Positions 23,501-32,709 are shown, numbered from the stretch's first letter. The stretch is DNA of 33,353 nucleotides from Desulfobacteraceae bacterium (GCA_004796375.1 QZLA01000137.1:1-33353), one strand, 5' to 3'. Program-made: numbers and translations. The notes: generated by a model not told the origin, from the sequence alone.

Positions 23501-25483
23501 TTACGCAATATAGTGGAGTGAACCGGCCTCTTTGGAATCTGTATCACCTCCATTAGATTCCGACGACTGTTCACCACTGCTGTCATTTTCCTGGGATCCA
23601 TTGCTCCGGTTCTGATTATTTTTCCCGAACCCGTCTGCCTGCCCCCTTGCATCGGCCATGGATTGTCTGAAATCACTGCCCAGATCCACTTCAAAGCTTT
23701 CCAGATTGATCCCTGAATTGGACAGTACCGCTTTCAATTCATTCATGTTTGAAATCAGGATATCCCTGGCTGACTGATTCTCAGCCATGATGTTGACCCT
23801 CATGTTATTGCCGGTCTGGTCAATGGTCATTACCAATCGTCCCAATTCGGGTGGTTTGAGCTGGATCTTCAGCTCATTGATCCCAAGATTAATCGATCTG
23901 ACGAGCCCGCGGCTCACCTGGTGGGTCACATAATTCGGAAGGTTCTTTGCTGCAGGTCTACTGCTTGATTCAACAAATTCATTGACCTGGGAGCCTGCCT
24001 TTGTATGGATTCCCATGGACTGAAGCGGATCTGCACTTTCTTTGAGAACGGTTTTTGCCGGTTTGCCAAGCACGGCCTCAATTCCCTTGGCAAGTTCAGA
24101 TTCACCGGAAACCTGGAATCCCGCCTTTGCTGAACCCTGACCGGTCTTCAGCGCGGCCTGCTCCGATAACTTCTCAATTCTACCGGCCAGGGTTTTCATC
24201 AACGGCAGGGCATCATTTTCGACTGTCTCTGCGGCGATCGGCCCAGAGAGGGATGAATCTTTCATTTTGACCTGGGCAAAATCCATGAGCACTGAGGCCT
24301 TTACGGATGATTTAACCGCTTCTTCGGTAGCAGTTCCCACTTGAGCGCCTGCTTTGGCGGTCTCACTCACCTGAATATCCTCCACCACCTGAGCCAAAAG
24401 CTGAACCGTGGTATTGCCCGGATTCTGAGAAGTCGTTTTTGACCCTTTAGGTGTTGCTGCATCCGCAACGGGTAAGGTTTCTTTCGGCGCCGCCTCTTTG
24501 AGGCTGTTTCTCAATGATTCAAAGGCTGAAACCAGTTCGTTGAGTGTCAGTTCACCCGGTTTTTCAACACTGTTTTTCAGTCCCAGCTGGCTCAGGAGCA
24601 ATACGAAACTCTGGTCAGACGCGGAACTTTTCAGCTCGGTATTACTGATGAATGCAGTTTTCTGAAACTGCTGCAGCTGTTCGATCAATTGGTTGAGATC
24701 AACGCCCTGGTCAGGGTCGGTGATCCGGGCCATGAGAGAATCGGCCATTTCGGGTTCAATGTTCAGCACACCCAAAAGGGATTTGATATATGGGATTGCA
24801 GAGACAGGCATCCAAACGGTATCCGGATCAATGGCGTCCTTATCCTCGCCGGTCCCCGCATTCAGGATATCTTCGAAGGTCGATAACCCGATATCCGCAG
24901 GCCCGTTTTCTTTCAATTCTTCTAAAAGGGGCTGGATGCCTTCCAATACATCAGCCAGTGACAATTCAGTTTCCTCAAGTTTTTGATAGAGGTCATCCGT
25001 CAGGTCGTCTACCATCTCAGGCTCTCCACCGGCCTTAATGAGAAGCTGTTTGATCGCATCCAATCCGTTTTTACCGATGCTGATATCCGCCAGCCCCAGA
25101 TCCTGGCCAACCCCCAGATGTTTTGACAGTGTTTTAAAAAATGAGAACAGCTTTTCCAGAAATGATATACCGGTATCGGCCTGAAGGTCCTTAACCAGGG
25201 CAGAGAGTTTTTCAAACTGGAGGGGGTCCGCACCGGCCAGTTTGTTTAAGAACAAAGCGGATTGATCCGTTGATTTAAACCGGTCAAACTCCTCTGAGAG
25301 TACCTGGGTGAACCCAGGGTCTTCATCCTGAAGCAACCGGCTCAGTGTGTTGGCAAACACGTCCGCATTTGAATCCAGCCCTTCGATTCCCAGTGCAGAT
25401 CCGGTCAATGCGGTCTCTCCAAAGGACCCAGACTGCAGCATGTTCATTATGGCCGTGTTTATATTTGCACAATCAAAACTCAT
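23501..25483 (-). CDS. fliK: Hook-length control protein FliK
   Basis: FliK is the secreted ruler that ends hook growth by triggering the FlhB switch. The 660-residue protein has a long, poorly conserved helical N-terminal and middle part, then the conserved C-terminal domain (about 525-610): INELKIQLKPPELGRLVMTI, a variable strand, VNIMAENQSARDILISNMNEL and LKAVLSNSGINLESFEVDLG. A polar tail rich in Asn, Ser, Gly and Glu closes the protein. An AAGGTG ribosome site precedes the ATG. First gene of the fliK-flgD-flgE unit, next to a sigma-54 promoter. The long ruler part fits the large hook and cap proteins encoded next to it, though ruler length and hook length cannot be related here. Confidence 0.92.
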   Translation of the reverse strand: MSFDCANINTAIMNMLQSGSFGETALTGSALGIEGLDSNADVFANTLSRLLQDEDPGFTQVLSEEFDRFKSTDQSALFLNKLAGADPLQFEKLSALVKDLQADTGISFLEKLFSFFKTLSKHLGVGQDLGLADISIGKNGLDAIKQLLIKAGGEPEMVDDLTDDLYQKLEETELSLADVLEGIQPLLEELKENGPADIGLSTFEDILNAGTGEDKDAIDPDTVWMPVSAIPYIKSLLGVLNIEPEMADSLMARITDPDQGVDLNQLIEQLQQFQKTAFISNTELKSSASDQSFVLLLSQLGLKNSVEKPGELTLNELVSAFESLRNSLKEAAPKETLPVADAATPKGSKTTSQNPGNTTVQLLAQVVEDIQVSETAKAGAQVGTATEEAVKSSVKASVLMDFAQVKMKDSSLSGPIAAETVENDALPLMKTLAGRIEKLSEQAALKTGQGSAKAGFQVSGESELAKGIEAVLGKPAKTVLKESADPLQSMGIHTKAGSQVNEFVESSSRPAAKNLPNYVTHQVSRGLVRSINLGINELKIQLKPPELGRLVMTIDQTGNNMRVNIMAENQSARDILISNMNELKAVLSNSGINLESFEVDLGSDFRQSMADARGQADGFGKNNQNRSNGSQENDSSGEQSSESNGGDTDSKEAGSLHYIA

Positions 25484-25521
25484 AGGACACCTTGTGTGAA
25501 TTATCGGTTATGCCCTATGAG
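25479..25521. repeat. Inverted repeat spanning the fliK start and promoter
   Basis: CTCATAGG at 25479-25486 and CCTATGAG at 25514-25521 are perfectly complementary arms. The first arm covers the fliK ATG (25481-25483); the second lies between the -12 element and the predicted transcription start (about 25511). Because the second arm is probably upstream of the start, an RNA hairpin is unlikely unless transcription begins earlier; a protein-binding site is the other option. It may be chance. Confidence 0.4.
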
Positions 25522-25537
25522 AGCAATGTTTGTGCCA
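25522..25537 (-). promoter_or_regulatory. Sigma-54 promoter of fliK-flgD-flgE
   Basis: On the minus strand the sequence reads TGGCACAAACATTGCT, matching TGGCACG-N4-TTGCW except for one base. It is the best sigma-54 match in the window. The predicted start is near 25511, 28 bases before the fliK ATG. It lies in the 196-base gap between the MotE-like gene and fliK; the rest of that gap (25538-25679) shows no gene and no clear terminator. Confidence 0.9.
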
Positions 25538-25679
25538 TTCAGATCATAATTAAATTTACAGCTGTTATTTCAAATAGTTAAAAGAGTTTCTGAATTCAAA
25601 TCTCTCTTCTGGCTTCTGGGAATGGGGAACGATTTTTCCGGTTGGATGAGGGGGCGTGGGAAATTATTACCTAAGCCAT

Positions 25680-26306
25680 TCAGTTCTTCTTAAATGCCAT
25701 GCGCTCACTGATTTTCGCTGCTTTTTCACTGTTCACGTAGGTTAAAATTTCTGATGCGGACGCTTCCCGCATTCTGGAGAAAATTTCCTGGGCCACTTCA
25801 AGGTTCATTTTGTCGACGATCTCCGCTGCATTTTTAGGTTTCATACCGGCATACATTTTCACCAGGCGGCCGATTTTTCTCTCATACTCGGCCTGCTGAT
25901 CAAGTTCCCGCTGGGATTTCTCTTCTCCCAGCAGCTTAAAATCTTTTTCGATCTGAGCTTTGAGGGTCTGCAGGCTTTCCAGCTTTTCATCGAGTTGCTC
26001 TTCGTACCGTTCGAGTTCTTTTCTTTCCAGATCAAGGGCTTTTTGCGCCTGTTCGATCTGGTTCTTTTTATCCTCAAGCCCTCTGAGGATCACCTTGGCC
26101 GGGTCCGGGCACTCCGGACATTCCGGGCAGGGTGAGGCCTGGCCTTCACCATCTGCTTCCGTCTGCTCGCTGTCCGCATCGGCATCCTGTGCAAAAACCA
26201 TTGCCAGCCCCGGACCTGAATTCAGCAGGTTTGAAAATGATGCAGACGAAACCATGATCAAAAAAGCCAAAAAACAACTTAAAGCAAACCGTTTACGAAG
26301 ACGCAT
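25680..26306 (-). CDS. Exported MotE-like protein with MgtE N-terminal-type domain
   Basis: A 208-residue protein. Residues 1-40 are a signal peptide or membrane anchor (RLRKR, a hydrophobic stretch, then VFAQDADAD). An acidic segment ends in a Cys-Pro cluster CPECPECPD (Cys 60, 63, 66). A long coiled coil follows (about 72-148), and the C-terminal part (about 150-205) has KMYAGMKPKNAAEIVDKMNLEVAQEIFSRM, the MgtE N-terminal-type fold seen in MotE and YlxF-like flagellar proteins. MotE is a periplasmic chaperone of the motor protein MotC in rhizobia; similar genes follow fliJ in many clusters. The start overlaps fliJ by 14 bases. It ends the flgB unit. The family is likely; the exact role is inferred. 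Confidence 0.85.
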   Translation of the reverse strand: MRLRKRFALSCFLAFLIMVSSASFSNLLNSGPGLAMVFAQDADADSEQTEADGEGQASPCPECPECPDPAKVILRGLEDKKNQIEQAQKALDLERKELERYEEQLDEKLESLQTLKAQIEKDFKLLGEEKSQRELDQQAEYERKIGRLVKMYAGMKPKNAAEIVDKMNLEVAQEIFSRMREASASEILTYVNSEKAAKISERMAFKKN

Positions 26307-26754
26307 GATCCTGTATGTCCCTTATTTTTTTCACAGATGCAGTTTCATCTGCAGTCTGTTGTTCCGATTTTAAAAATTCATCCTGGTATTCCCTGGCCTT
26401 TCTTTCCCGGAGTCGTTCCAGCACCTTTTTATCAATCGTTTTCTTCTTCAGGCTTTCAAGATTTTGGGCCAGGGCATGCAGCAGCTGTTTTTTACTGGAC
26501 AACCGGTCGCGAATATCTGACTCAACCCTTCCAAGAAAGGTATGATGATGTCTGAATTGCGCCGCACCCATTCCCTTTTCCATATCCTTTTCCAACCCGG
26601 CAACCCCGTCACGCAATGTCCCGTTCAACTGAGCAATGCTGTCTTCACACTGCCTGATCTCCAATTGGACTTTTGCCACTTTCTGCTGCTCCAGGTGTTC
26701 AAGATACTCACGGTACTGCAGCACGGATTGCAATTTAAAAGTAAAGCGCTTCAC
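26293..26754 (-). CDS. fliJ: Export chaperone FliJ
   Basis: FliJ is the coiled-coil stalk in the export ATPase complex. The 153-residue protein is almost all helix and strongly charged, beginning KRFTFKLQSVLQYREYLEH, a typical FliJ opening, and closing with LERLRERKAREYQDEFLKSEQQ. The start is GTG overlapping the fliI stop as GTGA, which suggests translational coupling to the ATPase. The end overlaps the MotE-like gene by 14 bases. Low sequence conservation is normal; the position after fliI supports the call. Confidence 0.92.
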   Translation of the reverse strand: MKRFTFKLQSVLQYREYLEHLEQQKVAKVQLEIRQCEDSIAQLNGTLRDGVAGLEKDMEKGMGAAQFRHHHTFLGRVESDIRDRLSSKKQLLHALAQNLESLKKKTIDKKVLERLRERKAREYQDEFLKSEQQTADETASVKKIRDIQDHASS

Positions 26755-28085
26755 TGTCTTTTCTTGCCGTCATTGTTAAAAATCTGCGTCAATTGAGACC
26801 GGCTGCTTTCAATATCCCTCCTCATGGACATATCCTGCCTGAGAAATTCATCGATCCGGGGAATGAGCAGTTTGGCCTCGTCAATTCTCGGATCTGAACC
26901 ATCCACGTAGGCGCCGATGGAGATCATATCTTCTGCACTGCGGTATGCAGAGATCACACTGACGGCTTTTTCCCTTACCGGATTAAAATCGGACGGACTG
27001 ACATCCCGCATGACCCTGGACACACTGGCCAGAACATCAATGGCGGGATAGTGCCCCTTATTGGCCAGATCCCTGGAGAGTACGATATGGCCGTCCACAA
27101 TGGAGCGCACCGTATCCCCCACCGGATCATTAATATCATCCCCCTCCACCAGGACCGTGTAAATCCCTGTTATGGAACCGCCGCCCTCCATGTTGCCCGC
27201 CCGTTCGAGCAGGATCGGAATCTGCACGAAAAAGGAGGGGGTATAGCCCCTTGATGTCGGCGGTTCGCCGGCAGCCAGCCCGACATCCCTCGAGGACATG
27301 GCATACCGGGTGATAGAATCGATCATCAAGAGCACGTGCTTTCCCTGATCCCGGAAATACTCTGCAATGGTGGTGGCAAGATATGCTCCCCGGATCCTGA
27401 CCAGCGGCGGAGAATCAGATGTGGCTGCCACAACCACGGATCGTTTAAGTCCCTCACCCTGGAGGATGTTATCCAAAAAATCCTTGACCTCCCGGCCCCG
27501 CTCACCAATCAGACCGATCACAATCACGTCCGCTTCAGTGTGCTTGGTCATCATTCCCATCAATACACTTTTGCCGACACCTGACCCGGCCATGATCGCC
27601 ACCCGCTGCCCGCGGCCCAGTGTGGTCATGGTATTGATGGCCGCCACCCCCACGTCTAACGGCTCATGTATGGGTTTCCTGTCCATGGGATTCAATGGTT
27701 TGCCATACAGGGGATACCTTGTGGTGCAATGCAGCGGCCCTTTGCCATCAATCGCATTGCCCATCCCATCCAGGACCCTTCCGAGCATGGCGTCTCCGAC
27801 CTCGACATCGGGTGTGGACCGGATGGGGGTGATTCTGCTTCCAGCCCGTATCCCACGGATATCTCCATAGGGCATGAAAAGCGCCTTTTCATCCCTGAAG
27901 CCGATCACCTCGGCCCGGATCTGCTCACCCACATCATTCTCAATGCTGCACAGCCCGCCAACACCCAACCCCAGGCTGTCACCCTGGGCGATCAGACCGA
28001 TGACCTGGGAGACTTTTCCTTCAGGGTGTGTATAACTGCCCTGATTCACCGCATCGATATATTTATCAAAATCAATTGCTGACAT
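26751..28085 (-). CDS. fliI: Flagellar export ATPase FliI
   Basis: FliI is the ATPase that unfolds and delivers export substrates. The 444-residue protein has the F1-beta-like core: Walker A GSGVGKS at about 167-173, GLIGERGREVKDFL (191-204), Walker B VLLMIDSITRYA (251-262), then GLAAGEPPTSRGYTPSFF and the GGSITGIYTVLVEGDDINDPVGD segment. These are diagnostic for type III export ATPases. It starts seven bases after fliH stops and its stop overlaps the fliJ GTG. Confidence 0.98.
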   Translation of the reverse strand: MSAIDFDKYIDAVNQGSYTHPEGKVSQVIGLIAQGDSLGLGVGGLCSIENDVGEQIRAEVIGFRDEKALFMPYGDIRGIRAGSRITPIRSTPDVEVGDAMLGRVLDGMGNAIDGKGPLHCTTRYPLYGKPLNPMDRKPIHEPLDVGVAAINTMTTLGRGQRVAIMAGSGVGKSVLMGMMTKHTEADVIVIGLIGERGREVKDFLDNILQGEGLKRSVVVAATSDSPPLVRIRGAYLATTIAEYFRDQGKHVLLMIDSITRYAMSSRDVGLAAGEPPTSRGYTPSFFVQIPILLERAGNMEGGGSITGIYTVLVEGDDINDPVGDTVRSIVDGHIVLSRDLANKGHYPAIDVLASVSRVMRDVSPSDFNPVREKAVSVISAYRSAEDMISIGAYVDGSDPRIDEAKLLIPRIDEFLRQDMSMRRDIESSRSQLTQIFNNDGKKRQ

Positions 28086-28092
28086 GGCATTC

Positions 28093-29133
28093 TCAACGGA
28101 TCATGGCCTTTTTAACCCGGTCAAGAACCGCATTCATCTTCACCTCAGGGTCAGCGCTGATGTCTCCGGAACGGGTTTCAATTCGGCATCCGCCACGGTG
28201 AACAGAGGGGTCAGATACCACCGACACATTCTTCAGGCTCGAAACCTGATCAAAAAAATCCTCTTTGACCATTTCTATATATTCGTAATCTTCATCCGAC
28301 ACGCTCAATACGATCTCTTCGGGCTCGATCATATGCTTTAGTGCATCAAGAATGGTATATTTCACCAGCTCATCATCATCTTTAATCTGATTGAGAATCA
28401 CCTTTTCCAGCATGGTGTTGATCAGGTGAAGAATCTTTTCCTCATGGATCTCGATCAGCTGCTCATGGATTCGGTCAGCGTTCTGAAGAGATTCAATCAG
28501 CATATCAAGATGGTCTTTTGTTTCCTGTTCTACCTTTTCTGCAGCTTCCTTCTCTCCCTTTTCAAATCCCAGGCCGTACCCTTGCTTTTCCCCCTGTTCC
28601 AAACCCTGGGTTTCTCCCTGTGCAAAGCCTTGCTGCTGTCCTTCTTCCAGTCCCTTTGCAAAACCATCACGGTGCCCGGCTTCAAACCCCTTTTCAAACC
28701 CCTTCTCATAGCCTTCAAACCCCGATCCGTCTGCAGGGGCTTCCGGGTGCTCATCTTTCAGGAGTGCCGACTCCGGACCCCCAGGCGTTAACGGAGCATC
28801 TGCGGCACCCGCTGGTTCACCGGATGTGTCCTGTTCAAGTGCCCTGGTTTCAGATTCTGAGGTTTGGGGGTCCTCACCTTTGAGCTGGGAAGATTCAAAA
28901 ATAGGCGAAAAGATATCATCCTCTTTCTGGGCCTCCTGCTTAAAATCATACAACAATGTGAACAGGTCCGGCTCATCATCCGTCAGCGATTTGGGCTCAT
29001 AAAGCACCCGGAACCGTTCCAGTTCAGGCTCTGCATAATCCTGCCTTTCCGATGCCTGTTCATCCTCAAAAGAATCGAGGGATGTCAGATCCAACGGCCT
29101 GAATTCTTCGGTGGTTTCATCAGACAAGGACAT
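28093..29133 (-). CDS. fliH: Export ATPase regulator FliH with long acidic N-terminus
   Basis: FliH dimerises and regulates FliI. The frame opens at a TTG (29151), but I place the start at ATG 29133 (or 29136) because an AAGGA site precedes it. About 346 residues result. The first 135 are acidic and low in complexity. A glycine-repeat region (about 138-196) follows with the form GxxxGxxxG (GFEKGFEAGHRDGFAKGLEEG and so on), the hallmark of FliH helices. The C-terminal domain (about 205-346) has HLDMLIESLQNADRIHEQLIEI and the closing GGCRIETRSGDISADPEVKM. The start lies inside the 3' end of fliG. Confidence 0.92.
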   Translation of the reverse strand: MSLSDETTEEFRPLDLTSLDSFEDEQASERQDYAEPELERFRVLYEPKSLTDDEPDLFTLLYDFKQEAQKEDDIFSPIFESSQLKGEDPQTSESETRALEQDTSGEPAGAADAPLTPGGPESALLKDEHPEAPADGSGFEGYEKGFEKGFEAGHRDGFAKGLEEGQQQGFAQGETQGLEQGEKQGYGLGFEKGEKEAAEKVEQETKDHLDMLIESLQNADRIHEQLIEIHEEKILHLINTMLEKVILNQIKDDDELVKYTILDALKHMIEPEEIVLSVSDEDYEYIEMVKEDFFDQVSSLKNVSVVSDPSVHRGGCRIETRSGDISADPEVKMNAVLDRVKKAMIR

Positions 29134-30133
29134 CATCCTTTCCTTTTCCAAGGGTTATGGTGCCATCGGCTTCAAGCTCTTTTGCTGCCCTGACAATGGC
29201 CTGCTGCGCCTCTTCAACCTCAGCCAGTCGAACCGGCCCCATGGCATCCAGATCATCTTTAAGCATTTCTCCGGCCCGCTGAGACAGGTTGGAGAAGATC
29301 TTGCTCTTCATGTCATCCGTGGCCGTCTTCAGTGCATAGGTCAACTGCTGACCCTCTACCTTTTTGAGAATCTCCCTCATGGCCATATCATCAATGGCAA
29401 CCAGGTCTTCGAATACAAACATCAGGTTCCTGATCTCATTGGCCATTTCCGCATTATCCTCTTCAACAAACTCCATCACAAGGTCTTCGGTCGATTTATC
29501 CACCCCGTTGATAATATCCACCAGAACCTGCAGCCCGCCGGCTTTCCCACCAGGTCCGACGGCACCGCTCAGTTCATACTTCAATGCCCGGTCCACATCC
29601 CGGACCACATCCTCGGAAATCTGTCCCAGCCGGGCGATCCTCATGGCAATATCTCCTTTGAGCTCATCCGGAATACTCATTATGATTTCAGAGGCAATTT
29701 CAGACGGCATGTGGGCCAGTATCATGGCTACGGTCTGGGGATGTTCACCTTCAATATATTGGGCCAGTGTCTGGGTGTTTACACTTCGGCTCCAGATAAA
29801 CGGTTTATCCTGTTTTTTCTTTTCAAGATCGTCCAGGACATTTTTGGCCTCCTGCTCTTTCATGGTCTGGGATACCAGCTTTTTAACAAATGAATCCCCC
29901 TCCACAATCATCCGGACTTCGCCTTCAAAACTTTCAACGAAATCGCTGGCCACCTTCTTAAGCACATCCGGTGTGATCTGCACAATTTTTGACATCTCAA
30001 ACACCACTGTGCTGATCTCGTCATCATTCATCTTTTCAAAGGCCTTGGTACAATACTTCTCCCCCAGGGACAGAAGGAGTATCGCTGTTTTCTGAGGGCC
30101 TGTAAGCTTTTCCGGATCCAACATTTCAGCCAT
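29120..30133 (-). CDS. fliG: C-ring switch protein FliG
   Basis: FliG is the rotor protein that contacts the stator. The 337-residue protein begins LTGPQKTAILLLSLGEKY, has the central motif IEGEHPQTVAMILAHM (EHPQT at 130-134), DIAMRIARLGQISEDVVRDVD, and the torque-generating C-terminal domain with NEIRNLMFVFEDLVAIDDMAMREIL and AEVEEAQQAIVRAAKELEADG. All are diagnostic. It starts 15 bases after fliF stops; the fliH start overlaps its end. Confidence 0.98.
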   Translation of the reverse strand: MAEMLDPEKLTGPQKTAILLLSLGEKYCTKAFEKMNDDEISTVVFEMSKIVQITPDVLKKVASDFVESFEGEVRMIVEGDSFVKKLVSQTMKEQEAKNVLDDLEKKKQDKPFIWSRSVNTQTLAQYIEGEHPQTVAMILAHMPSEIASEIIMSIPDELKGDIAMRIARLGQISEDVVRDVDRALKYELSGAVGPGGKAGGLQVLVDIINGVDKSTEDLVMEFVEEDNAEMANEIRNLMFVFEDLVAIDDMAMREILKKVEGQQLTYALKTATDDMKSKIFSNLSQRAGEMLKDDLDAMGPVRLAEVEEAQQAIVRAAKELEADGTITLGKGKDDVLV

Positions 30134-30148
30134 CCTTTTTTATTTCCC

Positions 30149-31861
30149 CTATTCCTCTTCCTCTTCCTCACCTTCAGATACCCAGGCTTTGAGTATATTC
30201 AGGGTCTTGTCCAGATCTTGTTCAGCATAGTATTTCGCTTTATCCACCACCGGCATGCTTTCCAGGTAGGACGCCTTTTCAGCCGGAGTCATGTTGCGGA
30301 TAAACTCCTCTCTGTCTTCTTCTGTCATGAGATTCAGGTATTCAATCTGCTCTTCGGCATCCATTTCGATAAACTTAGGTTCAAGATCTTCCTCCAGCAT
30401 ACCCAATTCATCCGGTCCTGGCAATGCCTCCTCTTCCACCGTGGCCTGGATATCCCTGACGGTTTTGATAATCGGCCGGATGACCAGGAGGAACAATGCG
30501 ATCACCAGGAGGATATTGCCGATCAGCTGCCCGTATTCCTGCCTGATGGCCTTGAACCCGGTCAGCTTTTGTTCCTGGGCAAGTTCACCGATGGAGGCAA
30601 ATGGAAACGTTTCCATGGACACCTGGTCGTTCCTGGATTCATTATAGCCCATGGCCTTAACCACGATATCCCTGAACTTCTGGATTTCGCTTTTGGACCG
30701 CGGCACATATACTTTTTTCGTCTTTCCATCATCACCGGTCTGGAACTCGTACTTTCCGTCAACGACTGCAGCAACGGACACGCGGGTCAGTGTGGCCATC
30801 GGTTTCCGGGTCTCCCTGACCCGTTTACTGATTTCAAAGTTGACCGTATCATCATTTTTTTTGACCACTTCGGTTCCGCCACCGCTGTTGAGCTCTTCAT
30901 CCGGCGGCACCACCGGATTCACGCTGGAGGGCAAACCGGCCTGGGCATCCCGCTGCACGTTTTCAGCCATATTTTTCCGACTCCTGATAAACTCGGTGCC
31001 CCGCTCAAACGGATCGTAGATCTCCTCACTCATATCATGTTTGGAAAAATCCATCTCTGACGTCACGCGAACAATGGCCTTGTCCTTTCCCACGATGCGC
31101 TCGAGCATGGTCTGGATTCTCCTGGATAGATTTTCCTCAAACCGGATCTTGTACTGGTATTGCGCATCAGCAAGATTCTGGGCTTCTATCCTGGCCAGTT
31201 CCGCTTCCGATTTTCCCTCAAAGAGAATCCGGCCGGCCGTATCCACAATGGTAACCAGTTTGGGGGTCAGATCCTGCACGGAACTGGCCACCAAGTGGGC
31301 GATGGCCGTGACGGTTTCCTTTTCAGGGTCCCTGTTGAGTTCCAGAAGGATTGACGCAGAAGGTTTTTTAACCTCCTCAATGAAAACCGAATCCTTGGGC
31401 AGGACAATCATTACCCGGGCATTTTCGACCTCGTCAAAGGCCTGGATGGTTCTGGCCAGCTCTCCTTGCAAGGCGCGCTTCTTATTGATCTTCTGGACAA
31501 ATTCGGTGGTGCCGAATTCGGTTTTATCAAAAATTTCAAATCCCACACCGCTGCCTTTGGGTATGCCCTCCCTGGCCATCTCAATCCGTACATCATATAC
31601 AGAATCCTGGGCCACTAGAATGGTGGTGCCGTCACCGGCCAGCTTATATGGCTGGTTGGTTTCCTTGAGCTTTTCCACTACAGCCGCAGCATCTTCCTTA
31701 CTTAATCCGGTATAGGCTGGCTTTAAAGGCGTTTTATTCATCCAGATGAACAGGGTGGTAAAAAACGCGATAACAACAACCACGAGCATGCCCCATGCAA
31801 CCCTGCGGGCAAGGGACATCTCTTTGAAAATATTAATTATTCTTTCAAGTACCGGATTCAT
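30149..31861 (-). CDS. fliF: MS-ring protein FliF
   Basis: FliF forms the MS-ring in the inner membrane. The 570-residue protein has two membrane helices (about 19-41 and 443-465) flanking a periplasmic part with the ring-building motifs: PAYTGLSKEDAAAVVEKLKE, EGIPKGSGVGFEIFDKTEFGTTEFVQKINKKRALQGELARTI and ASILLELNRDP in outline. The C-terminal tail (LDKTLNILKAWVSEGEEE) is the FliG-binding peptide. It follows fliE by 32 bases. Confidence 0.98.
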   Translation of the reverse strand: MNPVLERIINIFKEMSLARRVAWGMLVVVVIAFFTTLFIWMNKTPLKPAYTGLSKEDAAAVVEKLKETNQPYKLAGDGTTILVAQDSVYDVRIEMAREGIPKGSGVGFEIFDKTEFGTTEFVQKINKKRALQGELARTIQAFDEVENARVMIVLPKDSVFIEEVKKPSASILLELNRDPEKETVTAIAHLVASSVQDLTPKLVTIVDTAGRILFEGKSEAELARIEAQNLADAQYQYKIRFEENLSRRIQTMLERIVGKDKAIVRVTSEMDFSKHDMSEEIYDPFERGTEFIRSRKNMAENVQRDAQAGLPSSVNPVVPPDEELNSGGGTEVVKKNDDTVNFEISKRVRETRKPMATLTRVSVAAVVDGKYEFQTGDDGKTKKVYVPRSKSEIQKFRDIVVKAMGYNESRNDQVSMETFPFASIGELAQEQKLTGFKAIRQEYGQLIGNILLVIALFLLVIRPIIKTVRDIQATVEEEALPGPDELGMLEEDLEPKFIEMDAEEQIEYLNLMTEEDREEFIRNMTPAEKASYLESMPVVDKAKYYAEQDLDKTLNILKAWVSEGEEEEEE

Positions 31862-31893
31862 GCCAAACTATTTCTCCAAAGCAAAGTTGATAG

Positions 31894-32184
31894 TTACACC
31901 TGCATACGGATGATCTCATTATAGGCGGCCATGGCTTTACTTCTCACCTGGTTCAACAGCCTGAGTGAGGTGTCCGCCTTGCCGATGGCCATCATGCCTT
32001 CATGGATGCCCATCTCGCCTTTGATCACCTTTTCAATGGCGTCGTCCGCATGGTGCTGCTTGTTGTTTACATCCAGAACCGCACCCTTGATCCGTTCTGA
32101 GAACCGGGTGTCCCGTCTTTCCACACGGTTGGCGACCGGCTCTGTATGCAGGGAGATCCTATTGACCCTGTCGATTTTTGTCAT
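31894..32184 (-). CDS. fliE: MS-ring to rod adaptor FliE
   Basis: FliE joins the MS-ring to the rod. The 96-residue protein ends with the family signature: IHEGMMAIGKADTSLRLLNQVRSKAMAAYNEIIRMQV in outline, preceded by VNNKQHHADDAIEKVI. The N-terminal half is variable, as usual. It starts 21 bases after flgC and precedes fliF in the standard flgB-flgC-fliE-fliF order. Confidence 0.96.
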   Translation of the reverse strand: MTKIDRVNRISLHTEPVANRVERRDTRFSERIKGAVLDVNNKQHHADDAIEKVIKGEMGIHEGMMAIGKADTSLRLLNQVRSKAMAAYNEIIRMQV

Positions 32185-32205
32185 GGTGCTTTCCCTCCTC
32201 TATCA

Positions 32206-32709
32206 TTATTTACCGATTTCCAGCGCTTTGAGAACCATGCTTTTTGTATTTGACATGGCGGTGACCGAGGCTTCATAGGACCGCTTGGCCACGACCATAT
32301 CGGCAATCTCTGTCAGATGATCAACGTTGGGCATCTTGACATAACCGGTTTCAGGATCAGCATCCGGGTGGAACGGGTTGTAAACCAGTCTGAAGTCCTC
32401 CTGGGATCTGACAACCTGATCCACCTTTACACCCGTACCTTTATGGGGGTCCTTTTCAGATTCAAACTCAATGGGTGAAATCTCTATTTTACCCACCCGT
32501 TTTTCTTCCTGCTTCTTTTCCAGCACACTTTTAAAATTATCGATATCCTCGCCCTTGAACACCAGCATTTTCCGCCGGTATGGCCCGCCCTCATCCGTTC
32601 GGGTGGTATCCACATTTGCCAGGTTCTCGGCTATCACATTCATTTTTGTCCGGTGGGCACTCAATGCGGTTCCAGAGATTTTCATTGCATTTAAAAGATC
32701 AACCATCAT
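32206..32709 (-). CDS. flgC: Flagellar proximal rod protein FlgC
   Basis: FlgC is a rod subunit. The protein has 167 residues. The N-terminus has LNAMKISGTALSAHRTKMNVIAENLANVDTTRT, and the C-terminus has PGTD-like GYVKMPNVDHLTEIADMVVAKRSYEASV, which is diagnostic. The first ATG overlaps the flgB stop (ATGA); a second ATG three bases on is equally possible. A GGAGGC ribosome site lies just upstream of both. Confidence 0.96.
   Translation of the reverse strand: MMVDLLNAMKISGTALSAHRTKMNVIAENLANVDTTRTDEGGPYRRKMLVFKGEDIDNFKSVLEKKQEEKRVGKIEISPIEFESEKDPHKGTGVKVDQVVRSQEDFRLVYNPFHPDADPETGYVKMPNVDHLTEIADMVVAKRSYEASVTAMSNTKSMVLKALEIGK

Noticed and set aside
30218..31060. A 280-residue plus-strand open frame opposite fliF
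   Set aside because: Shadow frame of fliF with unusual His- and Phe-rich composition and no start signal.
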